64,000 bases of DNA from Archangium lipolyticum (GTDB lineage: Bacteria > Myxococcota > Myxococcia > Myxococcales > Myxococcaceae). This document shows, piece after piece, positions 1 to 10,171 of the stretch (position 1 is its first letter; every line of letters starts with the position of its first letter). The stretch covers positions 124,001 to 188,000 of the forward strand of contig NZ_JANKBZ010000012.1 in NCBI RefSeq assembly GCF_024623785.1, given 5' to 3'. The position numbers and the translations under genes are program-made. The notes under the pieces are model-generated. The model did not search any database. It saw only the letters and a program-made list of their open reading frames with translations, and had not been told where the DNA came from.

Positions 1-531
1 GCCGCGTCGCTGCGGCGCATCGCGCTCGGCATCATCGAGTTGCTGCTCGAGGACGGAGGCCCCCGGCTGAGCGCGCGCCTCCAGACCTCGGTGGACGCGG
101 TGGTGAACGAGGCCCTGGGCCGCATCTACGGCTATGGGCTCGCGTACCACCAGTGGGCCTCGCGAGGGCCGGGGACCCTGCCCGGGACGGGCGGACTCCC
201 GGAGGCCTTCGAGCAGGTGACGAGGCTGCTCGATGCGACCGCCATCGCGAAGTCCCCGAACACGACGCTCGAGCGCATCCGCTCCGCCCACGAGCCGCGT
301 GAGGACTGGCTCTTCGTCCGGGTGGGCGCGCAGATGGCCCGGACGTTGGAGGAAGCCCTGGGCCCCGAGCGGCTGCGCGGCTATTCCTCGCGAGGCGCGC
401 TCGCCTTCTTCAACGACTACCTGGCCGTCTGCGAGTCGAAGGGCTGTCCAGAACCCTTCCGCTTCAACGAGACACTCCGCGCGGATCTGCGCCGTTTCAC
501 CACGGGAAGCCACAGGCCTCCCGCCCACTGA
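1..531 (+). CDS. Uncharacterised protein, C-terminal fragment
   Basis: The frame is open from the first base to a TGA, so the true start lies left of the window; 176 residues are visible. I do not recognise the family. The fragment is rich in predicted helix (ELLLEDGGPRLSARLQTSVD near its start, then VNEALGRIYGYGLAYHQW) and ends with RFTTGSHRPPAH. It has no membrane segment, cofactor motif or metal site that I can name. The next gene starts 14 bases after its stop and reads the same way, so the two may be co-transcribed. Codon use is the same GC-rich third-position pattern as in the neighbours, which supports real coding. Confidence 0.6.
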   Translation, partial: AASLRRIALGIIELLLEDGGPRLSARLQTSVDAVVNEALGRIYGYGLAYHQWASRGPGTLPGTGGLPEAFEQVTRLLDATAIAKSPNTTLERIRSAHEPREDWLFVRVGAQMARTLEEALGPERLRGYSSRGALAFFNDYLAVCESKGCPEPFRFNETLRADLRRFTTGSHRPPAH

Positions 532-545
532 GTCCGAGCACCCCC

Positions 546-1211
546 ATGTCCACACAACCCGACAGGACCCTGACGGCCGAGCAACGGCTCGCGAAAGAGG
601 ACGCCTTCGAGAACGAGACGTTCGCCGACCTGGATCTCCAGGGCCACGACCTCGGCCAGAAGGAGTTCTACAAGTGCACCTTCGAGAGGTGCCAGTTCCA
701 GGAGAGCGGCTGGAAGAGGACCGTGCTCGAGGCGTGCGTCTTCAACGGGTGCGATCTCACCCGCGCGCAGTTCTCGCAGACGGCGCTGCGGGACGTGCGC
801 TTCGAGGGCTCGAAGCTGATGGGTATCGACTGGACGAGCGTGTCGCCCAACCCGGAGCTGGCGTTCGAGGGGTGCGTCCTGCGTTACACCTCGTTCGTCG
901 GCCTCAGCTTGAGGAAGACCTCCTTCCTGCGCTGCACCGCCCAGGAGGCGAACTTCTTCGATCTGGATCTGACGGACTCGGACTTCACCGGAACGGACCT
1001 CACGGGCAGCAACTTCCGGGGCTGCACGCTCACCCGGACGAACTTCGAGAACACGGTGGGCGCCTTCCTCGACCCGGCGCGCAACCGCCTCAAGGGCACC
1101 CGCGTTCCCGTGGAGACGGCGGTGATGCTGGCGCAGACGCTCGGGATGGTCGTCTCGGGATTCAACGATGCCGGCGGTGCCGAGCGCGGTGGCCGGAAGA
1201 AGACCCGGTAA
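546..1211 (+). CDS. Pentapeptide-repeat protein (Qnr/McbG-like size)
   Basis: A 221-residue protein with tandem five-residue repeats of the form A/C-D/N-L/F-X-X over most of residues 35-180; good runs are ANFFDLDLTDSDFTGTDLTG and SNFRGCTLTRTNFENT. Such repeats fold into a right-handed quadrilateral beta-helix. The length and Cys-containing repeats resemble the Qnr and McbG proteins, which mimic DNA and protect gyrase, but that role is only an inference here: many pentapeptide proteins have no known function. The C-terminal 40 residues, ending in RGGRKKTR, are outside the helix and basic. No signal peptide, so cytoplasmic. Starts 14 bases after the preceding stop. Confidence 0.8.
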   Translation: MSTQPDRTLTAEQRLAKEDAFENETFADLDLQGHDLGQKEFYKCTFERCQFQESGWKRTVLEACVFNGCDLTRAQFSQTALRDVRFEGSKLMGIDWTSVSPNPELAFEGCVLRYTSFVGLSLRKTSFLRCTAQEANFFDLDLTDSDFTGTDLTGSNFRGCTLTRTNFENTVGAFLDPARNRLKGTRVPVETAVMLAQTLGMVVSGFNDAGGAERGGRKKTR

Positions 1212-1473
1212 TCCCTCTTCGCCGTCGAAGGCAGGGCGATCACGCCGTCCGAGCCACGTAGCTCCTGCGGGAAGGCTCCGCTGGGACCCGGGGCGATGGT
1301 GATGGGACGCCGATGCACCTTCCCACGATGGCCCACGGGCAGTCCTGCCGTCGCAGTCGAAGCGGCCATGGGGCCAACCACACGCCATGTCCCGGCGGAA
1401 TGGGTTGCCGTCACCGGGTGGCGACAACAGCGTGCGAGGTGCGTCGCCCTCTTTCTTCCCGGAACCCGCCCCC

Positions 1474-2805
1474 ATGCTTTCCCTGCTCCACCTCCCTCCC
1501 CGCTTCTTCCGAGGTCGGGCCCCACGTCCTCCACCCCGGGCCCCTCGGGAGCCAGCGCCCCGGGCGGAGCAGCCTCGGCTCGGCCACCTGGAGCTCGGGG
1601 AGGTGCTCGGGGTGGCGCTCCGAGCCGGGCAGGTCATGGTGGAGAGCGGCGCCAATGCCTCCCGGGTGGAGGATGCCATCGTCCGTTTCGGCCTCGCGCT
1701 CGGCGCCGAGCGGATGGACGTGTACGCCACCCCCACGGGCATCGTCGCCTCCGCCCTCGCCCAGGCTCAGCACCGCACCCGGGTCGTGCGCGTGGTGAAG
1801 ACCGGCATCGACCTCAATCGCGTGGCCGCCATCCTCCAGCTCGCGGAGCGCGCGAGCTCCGGGGCGTTCACCCGGGCCCAGCTCCGCACGGAGTTGGAGC
1901 GCATCGCCAGCCAACCCCGCCTCTATGGGCTCTTCACCACCCTCTTCTCGGTGGGAGCCGCCTGCGCGGCCTTCGCGCTCCTCTTCGGAGGCCACGCGCT
2001 CGAGGCCCTGGTGGCGGGAGCCGCCGCTGGCGTGGGACAGGCCATCCGCGAGGTGCTGGTCCGCCACCATGTCGGCCGCCTGGCGATGACCTTCCTGGTC
2101 GCCGCGATGTCCGCCGGCCTGGCGCTGCTGGGCTCGCGATTGCTGGGCCTCCCGGGGCCTGGCCTCGCCGTGGCCGCCTCGGTGTTGCTCCTGGTGCCCG
2201 GCGTCCTCATGGTCAGCTCCATCGCCGACCTGTTCCGCGGGGACATTCTCCCCGGCATCGTGCGGGCCACCTCCGCCGTGCTCATTCTCGGCACCATCGG
2301 AGGCGGCCTGTTCCTGGCACTGCTCGTCTCCGCCCCCCACCTGGCGCTCACCACCCGGACACCGCCCTCCTTGTGGGCCGCCACCCTGCTGGGCTTCGCC
2401 GCCGCCCTCGGTTTCGCCGTGCTCTTCGACGTCCCCCGCCGCGCGCTGGTGTGGGGCGGCTTGACGGGCGCCGTGGGCCTCGCCACGCGCAACGGCCTGC
2501 TGCTGCTCTTCCCCAGCGTGCCCCACGAGGCCGCCATGTTCTTCGCCGGGTTCGGCATCGCCCTGACGTCCGAGCTCATCGCGTACTTCCTGCGCATGCC
2601 CATCAGCATCTTCACCATTCCCGGCTTCATCCCGCTCGTCCCCGGCGTGCTGGCCTTCCGCGCCGTGTTGGGGTTCGCCGAATTGGACTACACTGCGGGC
2701 ACCAGCAACCTGGTGCAGGTCACCTTGCGGCTGGCGGCGCTCGCCGCCGGTCTCGGCACGGCCCAGGCGCTCACCCGGCGCCAGTGGTGGCCCTTCGCTC
2801 GGTAG
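1474..2805 (+). CDS. ThrE-family threonine/serine exporter (DUF1212)
   Basis: A 443-residue inner-membrane protein. The N-terminal soluble part (about residues 40-155) has the ThrE/DUF1212 hallmark AGQVMVESGANASRVEDAI followed by a region with GIVASALAQ. About ten hydrophobic segments follow, e.g. MTFLVAAMSAGLALLG and AMFFAGFGIALTSELIAYFL, with the conserved IPGFIPLVPG near the C-terminus. Proteins of this family export threonine and serine in exchange for protons. It is a fused long form containing both halves that are split (YjjP/YjjB) in enterobacteria. The frame stays open upstream to 1387, but I chose the ATG at 1474 because earlier sequence lacks conservation-like character; no strong ribosome site marks either. 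The stop abuts the stop of the convergent kinase gene with no gap. Confidence 0.85.
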   Translation: MLSLLHLPPRFFRGRAPRPPPRAPREPAPRAEQPRLGHLELGEVLGVALRAGQVMVESGANASRVEDAIVRFGLALGAERMDVYATPTGIVASALAQAQHRTRVVRVVKTGIDLNRVAAILQLAERASSGAFTRAQLRTELERIASQPRLYGLFTTLFSVGAACAAFALLFGGHALEALVAGAAAGVGQAIREVLVRHHVGRLAMTFLVAAMSAGLALLGSRLLGLPGPGLAVAASVLLLVPGVLMVSSIADLFRGDILPGIVRATSAVLILGTIGGGLFLALLVSAPHLALTTRTPPSLWAATLLGFAAALGFAVLFDVPRRALVWGGLTGAVGLATRNGLLLLFPSVPHEAAMFFAGFGIALTSELIAYFLRMPISIFTIPGFIPLVPGVLAFRAVLGFAELDYTAGTSNLVQVTLRLAALAAGLGTAQALTRRQWWPFAR

Positions 2806-5800
2806 CTAGACGTCGGCCGGATGGCCCATCCCCGCCCCCTCCGCGAGCCGCGCCAGCAGCAGCCTCGCGTCCTCGAAGTCGGGGGCCTCCTGGCGCGGAT
2901 CGTACCGGTCGCGGAGCCGCTCCAGCCCAGCAGGTGTCGGGCCTTCTCCGGCATTCCCTCCTCCAGCAGCAGGCGGGCGAGGCCCACCGCCGCACGCACC
3001 TCGAACAGGCCCGCATCCTGCTGGCGGGCCACCGCCAGGGCCCGGAAGAAGCAATACCGCGCCTCGTGCGCTCTCCCGCGTGCCTTCAGGTGCTCGCCCC
3101 GCAGGCGATGCAGCTCGGCCTCGTAGAAGCGCTCGCCCGTCTTCCTCATCCAGGCCCGCGCCTCCTCCAGCGCCAACAGCCCCTGCCCGTTCTGGCCCAG
3201 CTTCAGGTGGATCTCCGCGAGCAGGCATTGGTGGTAGCTGATACCGATGCGGAGGCCGAAGCCCCGCCAGCGCTGGAGCTCACGCTGGAGCAGCTCCAGG
3301 CCCTCCTGGGGCCGTCCCACCTCGGCGAGCGCCCAGCCCTGGAGGTCGGATGACCACACCCGCCACAGCTCGTAGCTGCGCTCGCTGGAGATGGAGATGG
3401 CACGCTCCGTCCATTCCAGGACGCTCCTGGCCTCCCGACGTATCCCGCAGGCCACCGCCGTGTACGTCAGGGCATGGGCGAGCGTGTGGGGATGGCCGAG
3501 GCGCTGCGCCAGCTCCACGGCCTGCTGGCTATACCGCCGGGCCCGCTCTGGCCGTCCCACCAGGGAGCAGACCACGGGCGCATAGCTCAGGGCGGTGACG
3601 CGCGGGTCGGTATATTGCAGCTCCGTCTCGAGGTAGGAGCGCTCGTGGCCGGCCCGCGAGCACAAGGCCACCGCGCGCTCCGCGCACTCCAAGGCGAGGC
3701 GGGGCCTGCCCCTGGCGACGAAGTAGTAGGCCATCATCCGGTTGCCCTGCAGGAGCAGATCCGGAATGGAGTGGAGCTCGCCCAGGCGGACCAGCCGCTC
3801 GCTCAGCGCCTGGCACCGGGAGAGCTCCGCCCGAGCGTAGTGCCAGGCGAACCAGCCCCCGTAGGGCAGCTCTTGTGAGGGGAGCGAATCACCGAGTTGC
3901 TCGAGGAGCGCCCACGCCCGATCGTAGACCCGCTCCGCCTCGGGCGAGCCGTAGCCGTGCCGCAGGGAGAGGGGCAGGCCCAGGGCCAGGAGGATCCGCA
4001 GTTCCTCGGCGGTCCGCTGGCTGGCGTCGGGCAGGCCCCGCAGCAGCGTCAGCGACTGGGTGAGATGCTCCACCGCCTCCTTGGTGGCGGAGCGCGTCTG
4101 GGCGAGCTGCCCGGCGCGGAGCCACCACGAGATGGCCTGCTCGGAATGGCCCGCCCCCGTGAGGTGGTGCGCGAGCACCTCGGGACGTGCCTCCATTTCA
4201 CGGGCGAAGTGCTCCCGCAGGACCCGTGCGATGCGCCGGTGGTAGTGCCGCCGCTCGCGCCAGGACAGGGACGCATAGGCCGCGTCTTGCAGGAGCGCAT
4301 GGCGGAAGAGGTACACGGGCCCTCCGGGCTTCGACCCGTCCCGCCGCTCCTGGAATAGCCCGCCCTGGAGCAGTCCGGCAAGCTCCCGCTTGAGTGGGGC
4401 CTCCTCACTGCGCGTGAGCGCCAGGAGCAGGGAGAGGGAGAAGTCACGCCCCACCACCGAGCACAATCGGACCAGCGCCCGCTGGCGCGTCGGGAGCAGA
4501 TCCAATCGCGCCAGCAGCAACTCGTGCAGGGTGACCGGAAGGGTGCTCGGCAGCTTCGCCTCTCCACCCCGCTCCAGCAGCATCCGCACCAGCTCCTCGA
4601 TGAAGAGCGGAATGCCATCCGACCTGTTCGCCAGCTCGCGGACCAGCTCCGCCTGCAGGGGTTTGTTGCTGGCCGCCTTCACCAGGACCCCGGCGAGAGC
4701 GGGGCCCAGCCGATCGAGCACCAGCCGGTGGAACCAGGGCCGTGGAGGCCAGGGCGGCTGGAACTCGGGCCGGGCGGTGAGGACGAGGAGGATTCGCGAC
4801 TGCCCGATGTGCTCGAGGAGGTAACCAAACAGCTCCATCCGGAAGGAGTCGGCCCAGTGCATGTCCTCGACGGTGACGAGCACCGGGCGCTCCATCGCCA
4901 GCAGCCGAAGCATGGTCGCCAGCGCCTCGAAGATCAGCTCCTTGCGCCGCTCGGGCGTGAGCTGGCGCACCACGGCATCGTCGGCCACGGGCAGATTGAG
5001 GAAGAGGCCGATGGCCTGCACGTGCTCCGGGCTCATGCCGAACGACGTCAGCCGCATCTCCAGCTCCCACAGCTGGGTCTTCGGACTGCTTTCCGGGGAG
5101 ACATGGAGGAGGTGGTGCATGAAGACCTCGAAGCCCGGATGGAGCGCGCCGACGCTGTAGCGTGGCCAGCACTGGGATGGCATCTGGAAGGAGGTCTTCG
5201 GAGGTATCCGCGCGACCAGTTCCTGGAGGAGGCGGGACTTGCCGATGCCGGCCTCTCCGGTGAGCAGCACACACGCTCCCTGACCGGCGCGAGCCGCCTC
5301 CCAGAAGCCCCTCAACCGCCGCAGCTCGTCATCCCGGCCCACCAGGGGAGTGAGCGCCTGGGCGATGAGCGCCCGGCTGAAGCGGGACAGGGCCGCGCGC
5401 TCGCGCACCACGCGCCAGGTCTCCGGCTCGTCGTTCCGGCCAGCCCCTCGAAGGAGCGCGGCCCCCGCGACTCCATCTCGAAGCTCCCGCGCACCAACCG
5501 CCAGGTGGTGCCACTGACGATTACCTCTCCCGGCCCGGCCTGCCTCGCGAGCCATTCCGCCACCTGCGGGGCTTCGCCCTGGATGGCCACCGCCCGCCCC
5601 CGAGGGTCCGGCGAGTGCTCGCCCAACACCATCAGGTCCGTGTGGAGCCCCACCTTCACTGTCAACGAGCTCGAAGCGAGCTGGGGGAGGGCCTGCCTCA
5701 GGGCCTTTGGGATCATACGGGCCAGCACCAGGGCAGAGCGGACCGCACAGTCCGCGTCGTCCTCCCGCACCTGGGTGCTGCCGTAGGAGGCGAGCACCTG

Positions 5801-7000
5801 GCGTCCCAGGTACAGGTTGATGGAGCCACCATGCCGCCGGATGACGTCCACGCACTTGCGGTGGAAGGCCGTCTCCAGCGTGCTGATCGTCTCGGGGTCG
5901 AGCGGCCCGTTGAGCCCGGTGCTGCCCGTGAGCAGACAGCACACCAGGGTCACCTGCCGGCGCCGAGGCACCCGGGCCCTTGGCGCCTCGTGCACGAAAC
6001 CGAGCCGGAGCCGCAGCTCCCGCAGCTCCTCCGCCATCTCCCGCGCCGACTGGAAGCGCTTCTCCGGATCCTTGGCCAGCCCCGTGCTCAGGAAGGCCTC
6101 CAGCTCCACTGGCAGCTCTGGATGGCGCATGTGCAGCAGGGGGGCGGGCTCGTCCGACACCACCCGGTTGCGCAGCTGCTCGAGGGTGACGTACGGCCAG
6201 GGCAGCTCGCCCGTCAGCATCTCGTAGAGCACCACGCTCGTGGTCCAGAGGTCGGTGCGCGCATCCTGAGGGCCGCCTCGCCATTGCTCGGGAGCCATAT
6301 AGGCGGGCGTGCCCGCGGTGGGCAGGCGCAGGGCTTGAGAAGGGCCACCCGCCGCGGTGAGGTGCGCCAGGCCGAAGTCGAGCAGCTTCACCGTGCCCTG
6401 CTCGGTGAGGAAGACGTTGCTCGGCTTGAGGTCGCGGTGGATGAGGTGGTGGGCGTGGGCGTGGGCCAGGCCCGAGAGGATGCCCTCCAGCACCTCCAGC
6501 GCGCGCTTCGGCTCCACCTTGCCCCGCCGCATCAACGCGGCCAGCGACTCCCCCTCCAGGTACTCCATGATGAGAAAGGGGATGCGCTGTCCCCGGTGCA
6601 CGGGCGTCCATTCGCTCACGTCGAAGATGCGGACGATGTGCTCGTGATCCAGCCGGGCAATGGCCCTCGCCTCCAGCAACGCCAGATCGGCCAGCTCCTC
6701 TCGGGGCAGCAGGAACTTGAGCGCCACCACACGTTGCAGCTCATGGTCCCGGGCACGGAAGACCTGCCCCATCCCCCCGATGCCAATCCTCTCGAGGATC
6801 TCGAACCGGTGGCCATCCTTGCCGCCCAGCCATTCGCCAGGCCTGGGCAACTGCAGCGGCATGGGAGCCTGGGCAACCTCCCTCATGAAGGATTCGAAGG
6901 AGGCATCCATGGAGTCCTCCAAGCCCTCCTCCTCGAAGTCCTCGCCACCGCTCGGGGGTGAGAGTGGGTACCCGCCCCCCTGACTGGCGTCCCTGCTCAT
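2806..7000 (-). CDS. Ser/Thr kinase-cyclase-like-AAA ATPase-TPR protein, two apparent frameshifts
   Basis: A giant signalling protein of about 1400 residues when two single-base gaps are bridged. Residues 66-330 are a Hanks-type kinase: glycine loop IGIGGMGQV, Lys95 in VALKF, HRDLKPSN (Asp190), DFG (Asp208), APEQW. Residues 348-505 look like a degenerate class III nucleotide cyclase domain. Then come LVGRDDELRRL and Walker A GEAGIGKS of an AAA/STAND ATPase, and TPR-like helices to the end, DVs finishing GAGMGHPADV. The layout matches the kinase/cyclase fusion family common in myxobacteria (also seen beside TOMM peptide genes). The frame breaks after Gly522 (near 5436) and again near 2927; at both places one extra G in a G run would restore the protein. 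Either sequencing error or a recent pseudogene. The start at 7000 is preceded by a GGCGGGGGG stretch; MDASF at residue 31 is an alternative. Confidence 0.8.
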
Positions 7001-7281
7001 CGCACACCCCCCGCCTGCACCAAGGCTTCTGCAAGGCAAACGTGGCAATGGAAACGCGAGGCCGCCAGTGAGGCGAGCGGCGCGAGGGACATCGTCCTTA
7101 CCTGTTGGAGCGACTGGGAGGCCTGTCTGGCGACGGGGCGTCAGTCCTCCAATCCCCGCCGACGCCTGGCGGGCTCCAGGGCTCTTCCCCAGCTTGTAGG
7201 TGAGACATACGTCCCGCTTCCCGGTTCCGCCAGACAGGCCCCGGCCCCTGGCGGCTCCTCGCAACCCCACTGGAGGCGAAC

Positions 7282-7593
7282 ATGCCCGTGCTGTTTGCAC
7301 TCTTCGCGCTTGCCGTCCCGCGACTGGTGATGCTCGTGCTGTGGTTCTTCACCGACTGGTTCCACGGCATGTTCGACACGTTGCTCTGGCCGATCCTCGG
7401 CTTCATCTTCCTGCCTACCACGCTGCTCTGGTACTCGGCAGTGCAGCACTGGTTCGACGGGCAATGGACGCTCTGGCCCATCGTGGGGCTGGTGGTCTCC
7501 TTGATGCTCGACGTGTGGTCGAAGCAGGGACGCGGCCGCCAAACCGAGCCTCCCCGACGTGTGAAGGCTCCCCGCCGCCCCGTCCCGGCATAG
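7282..7593 (+). CDS. Small integral membrane protein, function unknown
   Basis: A 103-residue protein with three hydrophobic segments: residues 1-23 (VLFALFALAVPRLVMLVLWF), about 33-53 (LLWPILGFIFLPTTLLWYSA) and about 63-79 (TLWPIVGLVVSLMLDVW). It ends in a basic tail rich in Arg and Pro (RRVKAPRRPVP) likely on the cytoplasmic side. The ATG has a good ribosome site, GGAGG with six bases spacing. Similar small membrane proteins are widespread in bacteria but unassigned; I infer no function. The 281 bases before it form the divergent promoter region shared with the kinase gene. Confidence 0.75.
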   Translation: MPVLFALFALAVPRLVMLVLWFFTDWFHGMFDTLLWPILGFIFLPTTLLWYSAVQHWFDGQWTLWPIVGLVVSLMLDVWSKQGRGRQTEPPRRVKAPRRPVPA

Positions 7594-7829
7594 CCACTCG
7601 AAGCCGTAGGACCTCGGACCCGCCGGGCCGGGTGACGCTCACCCGCTTGAACGTCGTCGGACTCCGCGCATTCTCCGGACGCATCTCCCTGAACCGTCCA
7701 GCACCGGACGGAAACAGCCCGGACGAAGTGCCGTCGGGTGGATGAACACTCCGCCGCGAGACGCATGGTGCCGCCGCCCGTTCGCCCCTACTCCTTGGCT
7801 TTCGAGCAACCAAACCACGGAGAGGGCAC

Positions 7830-9224
7830 ATGGCGGACGCATTCGACGTAGTGATCATCGGCGGAGGCCCGGCCGGAGAGAACGCCGCGGGAAGGACGGC
7901 CGCGGGAGGACTGTCGACGGCCCTGGTGGAGACGGAGCGGCTCGGCGGTGAGTGCTCCTTCTGGGCCTGCATCCCCAGCAAGGCGCTGCTGCGGCCTTCG
8001 GAGGTGCACTGGATGGCGAGGCACTCGCCCGGTGTCCGCGAGGCGGTGAAGGGGCCGCTCGACGCCGCGAAGGTGCTCGCGCACCGGGACGAGATGGTCC
8101 TCGGCTACGACGACAGCTCTCAGGAGAAGTGGGCCCGAGACGTGAAGCTGGAGGTGGTGCGAGGGCACGGCCGGCTCTCGGGTCCGCGCAAGGTGGCGGT
8201 GACACTGCGAGACGGGAGCACGCGCGAGCTGACGGCACGCCGGGCGGTGGTGCTGGCCACGGGCAGCCGGGCGCGGATACCGGACATCCCCGGGCTGCGC
8301 GATGCCCACCCGTGGACGAACCGAGAGGGCACCGGAGCGAAATCCGTTCCACGGCGGCTGGCGGTGCTGGGAGGCGGCGCGGTGGCCGTGGAGCTGGCCC
8401 AGGCGTGGCGTGAGCTGGGAGCCGAGCAGGTGACGCTGGTGCAGCGAGGCCCGCACCTCCTCAATCGCCTGGAGCCCTTCGCCCGCGAGCAGGTGGAGAA
8501 GGCCCTGCGCGAGAGCGGCGTGACGGTGCGCACGAAAGCCCAGGCCACGCGCGTCCACCGCGCGAGCGGCAAGGGCGAGGTGACGGTGACGCTCGACACG
8601 GGGGACACGCTGCGCGCGGACGAGCTGCTGGTGGCGCTGGGCCGGGAGGTGGCCACACGGGACGTGGGACTGGAGACGGTGGGACTCACGCCGGGCAAGC
8701 CGGTGGAGGTGGACGGGCAGCTGCGCGCCAGGGGGGTGGACGGCGGCTGGCTGTACGCGTGCGGAGACGTGAACGGGCGCAACCTCCTCACGCACATGGG
8801 CAAGTACCAGGCCCGGCTGCTGGGAGACCACATCCTGGGCAAGCAGGTGGAGGCGTGGGCGGACCAGCGGGCCACCCCGCAGATCATCTTCACGCACCCG
8901 CAGGTGGCCGCGGTGGGGCTCACCGAGGACGAGGCCCGCAAGCGAGGCCTCCCGGTGCGCGCGGTGCAGGTGGGCCTGGACTCGGTGGCGGGCACGTCGC
9001 TGCTGGGCCAGGGCTACGACGGCGCGGTGAAGCTGGTGGTGGACGAGAAGCGGCGCGTCATCCTCGGAGCCACCTTCGTGGGCCCCGAGGTGGGGGAGCT
9101 GCTGCACTCGGCCACCATCGCGGTGGCCGGCGAGGTGACGCTCGACACCCTCTGGCACGCGGTTCCGGCGTTCCCCTCGGTGAGCGAGGTGTGGCTCCGG
9201 CTGCTGGAGGCCTACGGCTTGTGA
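7830..9224 (+). CDS. FAD-dependent pyridine nucleotide-disulfide oxidoreductase
   Basis: 464 residues, the full length of the dihydrolipoamide dehydrogenase/mercuric reductase family. The N-terminus has the FAD dinucleotide fold [14 protein letters not shown]; the redox pair lies in [13 protein letters not shown] (Cys-X4-Cys). A second Rossmann motif, [15 protein letters not shown], binds NAD(P)H near residues 175-190; LYACGDV closes the FAD site; the dimerisation domain ends [13 protein letters not shown], where the His that normally acts as base is present but the motif is not the HPTLSE of true lipoamide dehydrogenases. So it reduces or oxidises a disulfide or related substrate, probably not lipoamide of a 2-oxoacid complex: no E1/E2/E3 partner genes are near. 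Ribosome site GGAGAGG precedes the ATG. Its last 13 bases overlap the convergent glyoxalase-like gene. Confidence 0.88.
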   Translation: MADAFDVVIIGGGPAGENAAGRTAAGGLSTALVETERLGGECSFWACIPSKALLRPSEVHWMARHSPGVREAVKGPLDAAKVLAHRDEMVLGYDDSSQEKWARDVKLEVVRGHGRLSGPRKVAVTLRDGSTRELTARRAVVLATGSRARIPDIPGLRDAHPWTNREGTGAKSVPRRLAVLGGGAVAVELAQAWRELGAEQVTLVQRGPHLLNRLEPFAREQVEKALRESGVTVRTKAQATRVHRASGKGEVTVTLDTGDTLRADELLVALGREVATRDVGLETVGLTPGKPVEVDGQLRARGVDGGWLYACGDVNGRNLLTHMGKYQARLLGDHILGKQVEAWADQRATPQIIFTHPQVAAVGLTEDEARKRGLPVRAVQVGLDSVAGTSLLGQGYDGAVKLVVDEKRRVILGATFVGPEVGELLHSATIAVAGEVTLDTLWHAVPAFPSVSEVWLRLLEAYGL

Positions 9225-9709
9225 GCGGCCGACGCCTTCGCCAGCGTGTCGAAGGCGGAGATGACCTCGGGAGGGGCCTGCACCAGCTCGATGAGCACGC
9301 CCTCGCCCCCGATGGGGAACTGCTCGTTGCCCTTGGGGTGGATGAACGTCACGTCGAAGCCGGCGGCGCCCTTGCGGATGCCGCCGGGAGCGAAGCGCAC
9401 GCCCTGCCCCTCGAGCCAGCCCACCGCGGCGCGCAGGTCATCCACCCAGAGTCCCAGGTGGTTGAGCGCGGGGTCGTGCACGCGCGGTTTCCCGTTCGGG
9501 TCCACCGGCTGCATCAGGTCCACCTCCACGCGGAACGGTCCGACGCCAGCGACGATGATGTCCTCGTCCACGTTCTCACGCTCGCTGCGGTAGGTGCCGT
9601 GGGGCTCGAGGCCCAGCACGTCCACCCAGAGCTTGCGCAGGGGCGCCTTGTCGGGCCCGCCGATGGCCACCTGTTGGAGTCCCAGGATGCGAAAGGGTCG
9701 TGTCGTCAT
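9212..9709 (-). CDS. Glyoxalase/VOC superfamily protein
   Basis: A 165-residue single polypeptide with two beta-alpha-beta-beta-beta halves typical of the vicinal oxygen chelate fold. Visible elements are LGLQQVAIG at the start, [31 protein letters not shown] in the second half and a late [18 protein letters not shown], where the last Glu is the usual metal ligand. The family includes lactoylglutathione lyase, methylmalonyl-CoA epimerase and dioxygenases; the [10 protein letters not shown] plus VDLMQP pattern recalls epimerase/glyoxalase members but does not settle the substrate. The ATG giving MTTRPF was preferred over longer frames because the fold starts immediately after it. Overlaps the 3' end of the flavoprotein gene by 13 bases on the opposite strand. 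Confidence 0.78.
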   Translation of the reverse strand: MTTRPFRILGLQQVAIGGPDKAPLRKLWVDVLGLEPHGTYRSERENVDEDIIVAGVGPFRVEVDLMQPVDPNGKPRVHDPALNHLGLWVDDLRAAVGWLEGQGVRFAPGGIRKGAAGFDVTFIHPKGNEQFPIGGEGVLIELVQAPPEVISAFDTLAKASAAHKP

Positions 9710-9820
9710 GGCGGCGCACCGTCGCACAGGTGATGGTGCTGGGGGGTAGTGAATTTTCCTCGCGCCCCCGACGTCATGCGCCGGGTTCATCCACCGCCCG
9801 ACCTTCCCGGAGCACGTCCG

Positions 9821-10168
9821 ATGCGAGCCCTGCTGGCGACCCTGACCCTCTCGTTCCTCCTCCTTCCCGCCCGCGGTGACGCGGCCACGCTGCGCTGCGG
9901 CAACAACCTCGTCGCGGACGGAGCTTCCAAGACCGACGTCCTCTTGAAGTGTGGCGAGCCGGCGGCGAAGGAGAGCCGCACCGAGTCCGACGCGGTGAAG
10001 CAACGGCGGGGCGGGAAGAACGACTCCGACTCCACCACCACCGAGCAGGTCGTCCAGAAGACCATCGAGGAGTGGACGTACAACTTCGGCCCCAACCGGC
10101 TCATCCAGGTGGCGGTGTTCGAGAACGGCAAGCTCGTCGACGTGCGGAGCGGCGGCTACGGGCGGTAG
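9821..10168 (+). CDS. Secreted DUF2845 protein
   Basis: 115 residues with a clear Sec signal peptide ([15 protein letters not shown], cleavage likely after DAA near residue 22). The mature start [19 protein letters not shown] plus LKCGEP is the DUF2845 signature, a small periplasmic domain with two conserved cysteines that probably form a disulfide; it resembles SmpA/BamE-like folds. The C-terminal half carries [21 protein letters not shown], a beta strand region. A Ser/Asp/Thr-rich insertion (about residues 60-75) separates the halves. Role unknown. Convergent with the SDR gene, whose stop is 3 bases away. Confidence 0.8.
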   Translation: MRALLATLTLSFLLLPARGDAATLRCGNNLVADGASKTDVLLKCGEPAAKESRTESDAVKQRRGGKNDSDSTTTEQVVQKTIEEWTYNFGPNRLIQVAVFENGKLVDVRSGGYGR

Positions 10169-10171
10169 GCC

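Noticed and set aside
1212-1473. A possible short gene between the pentapeptide protein and the ThrE gene
   Set aside because: Open frames there, on both strands, have no coding-like composition or ribosome site; it is a 262-base spacer.
2688-2805. C-terminal extension of the kinase-ATPase past 2806 in the second frame
   Set aside because: The residues become low-complexity Arg/Trp/Ser after the second frameshift and overlap the ThrE coding sequence; the third frame gives a sensible helical end at 2806.
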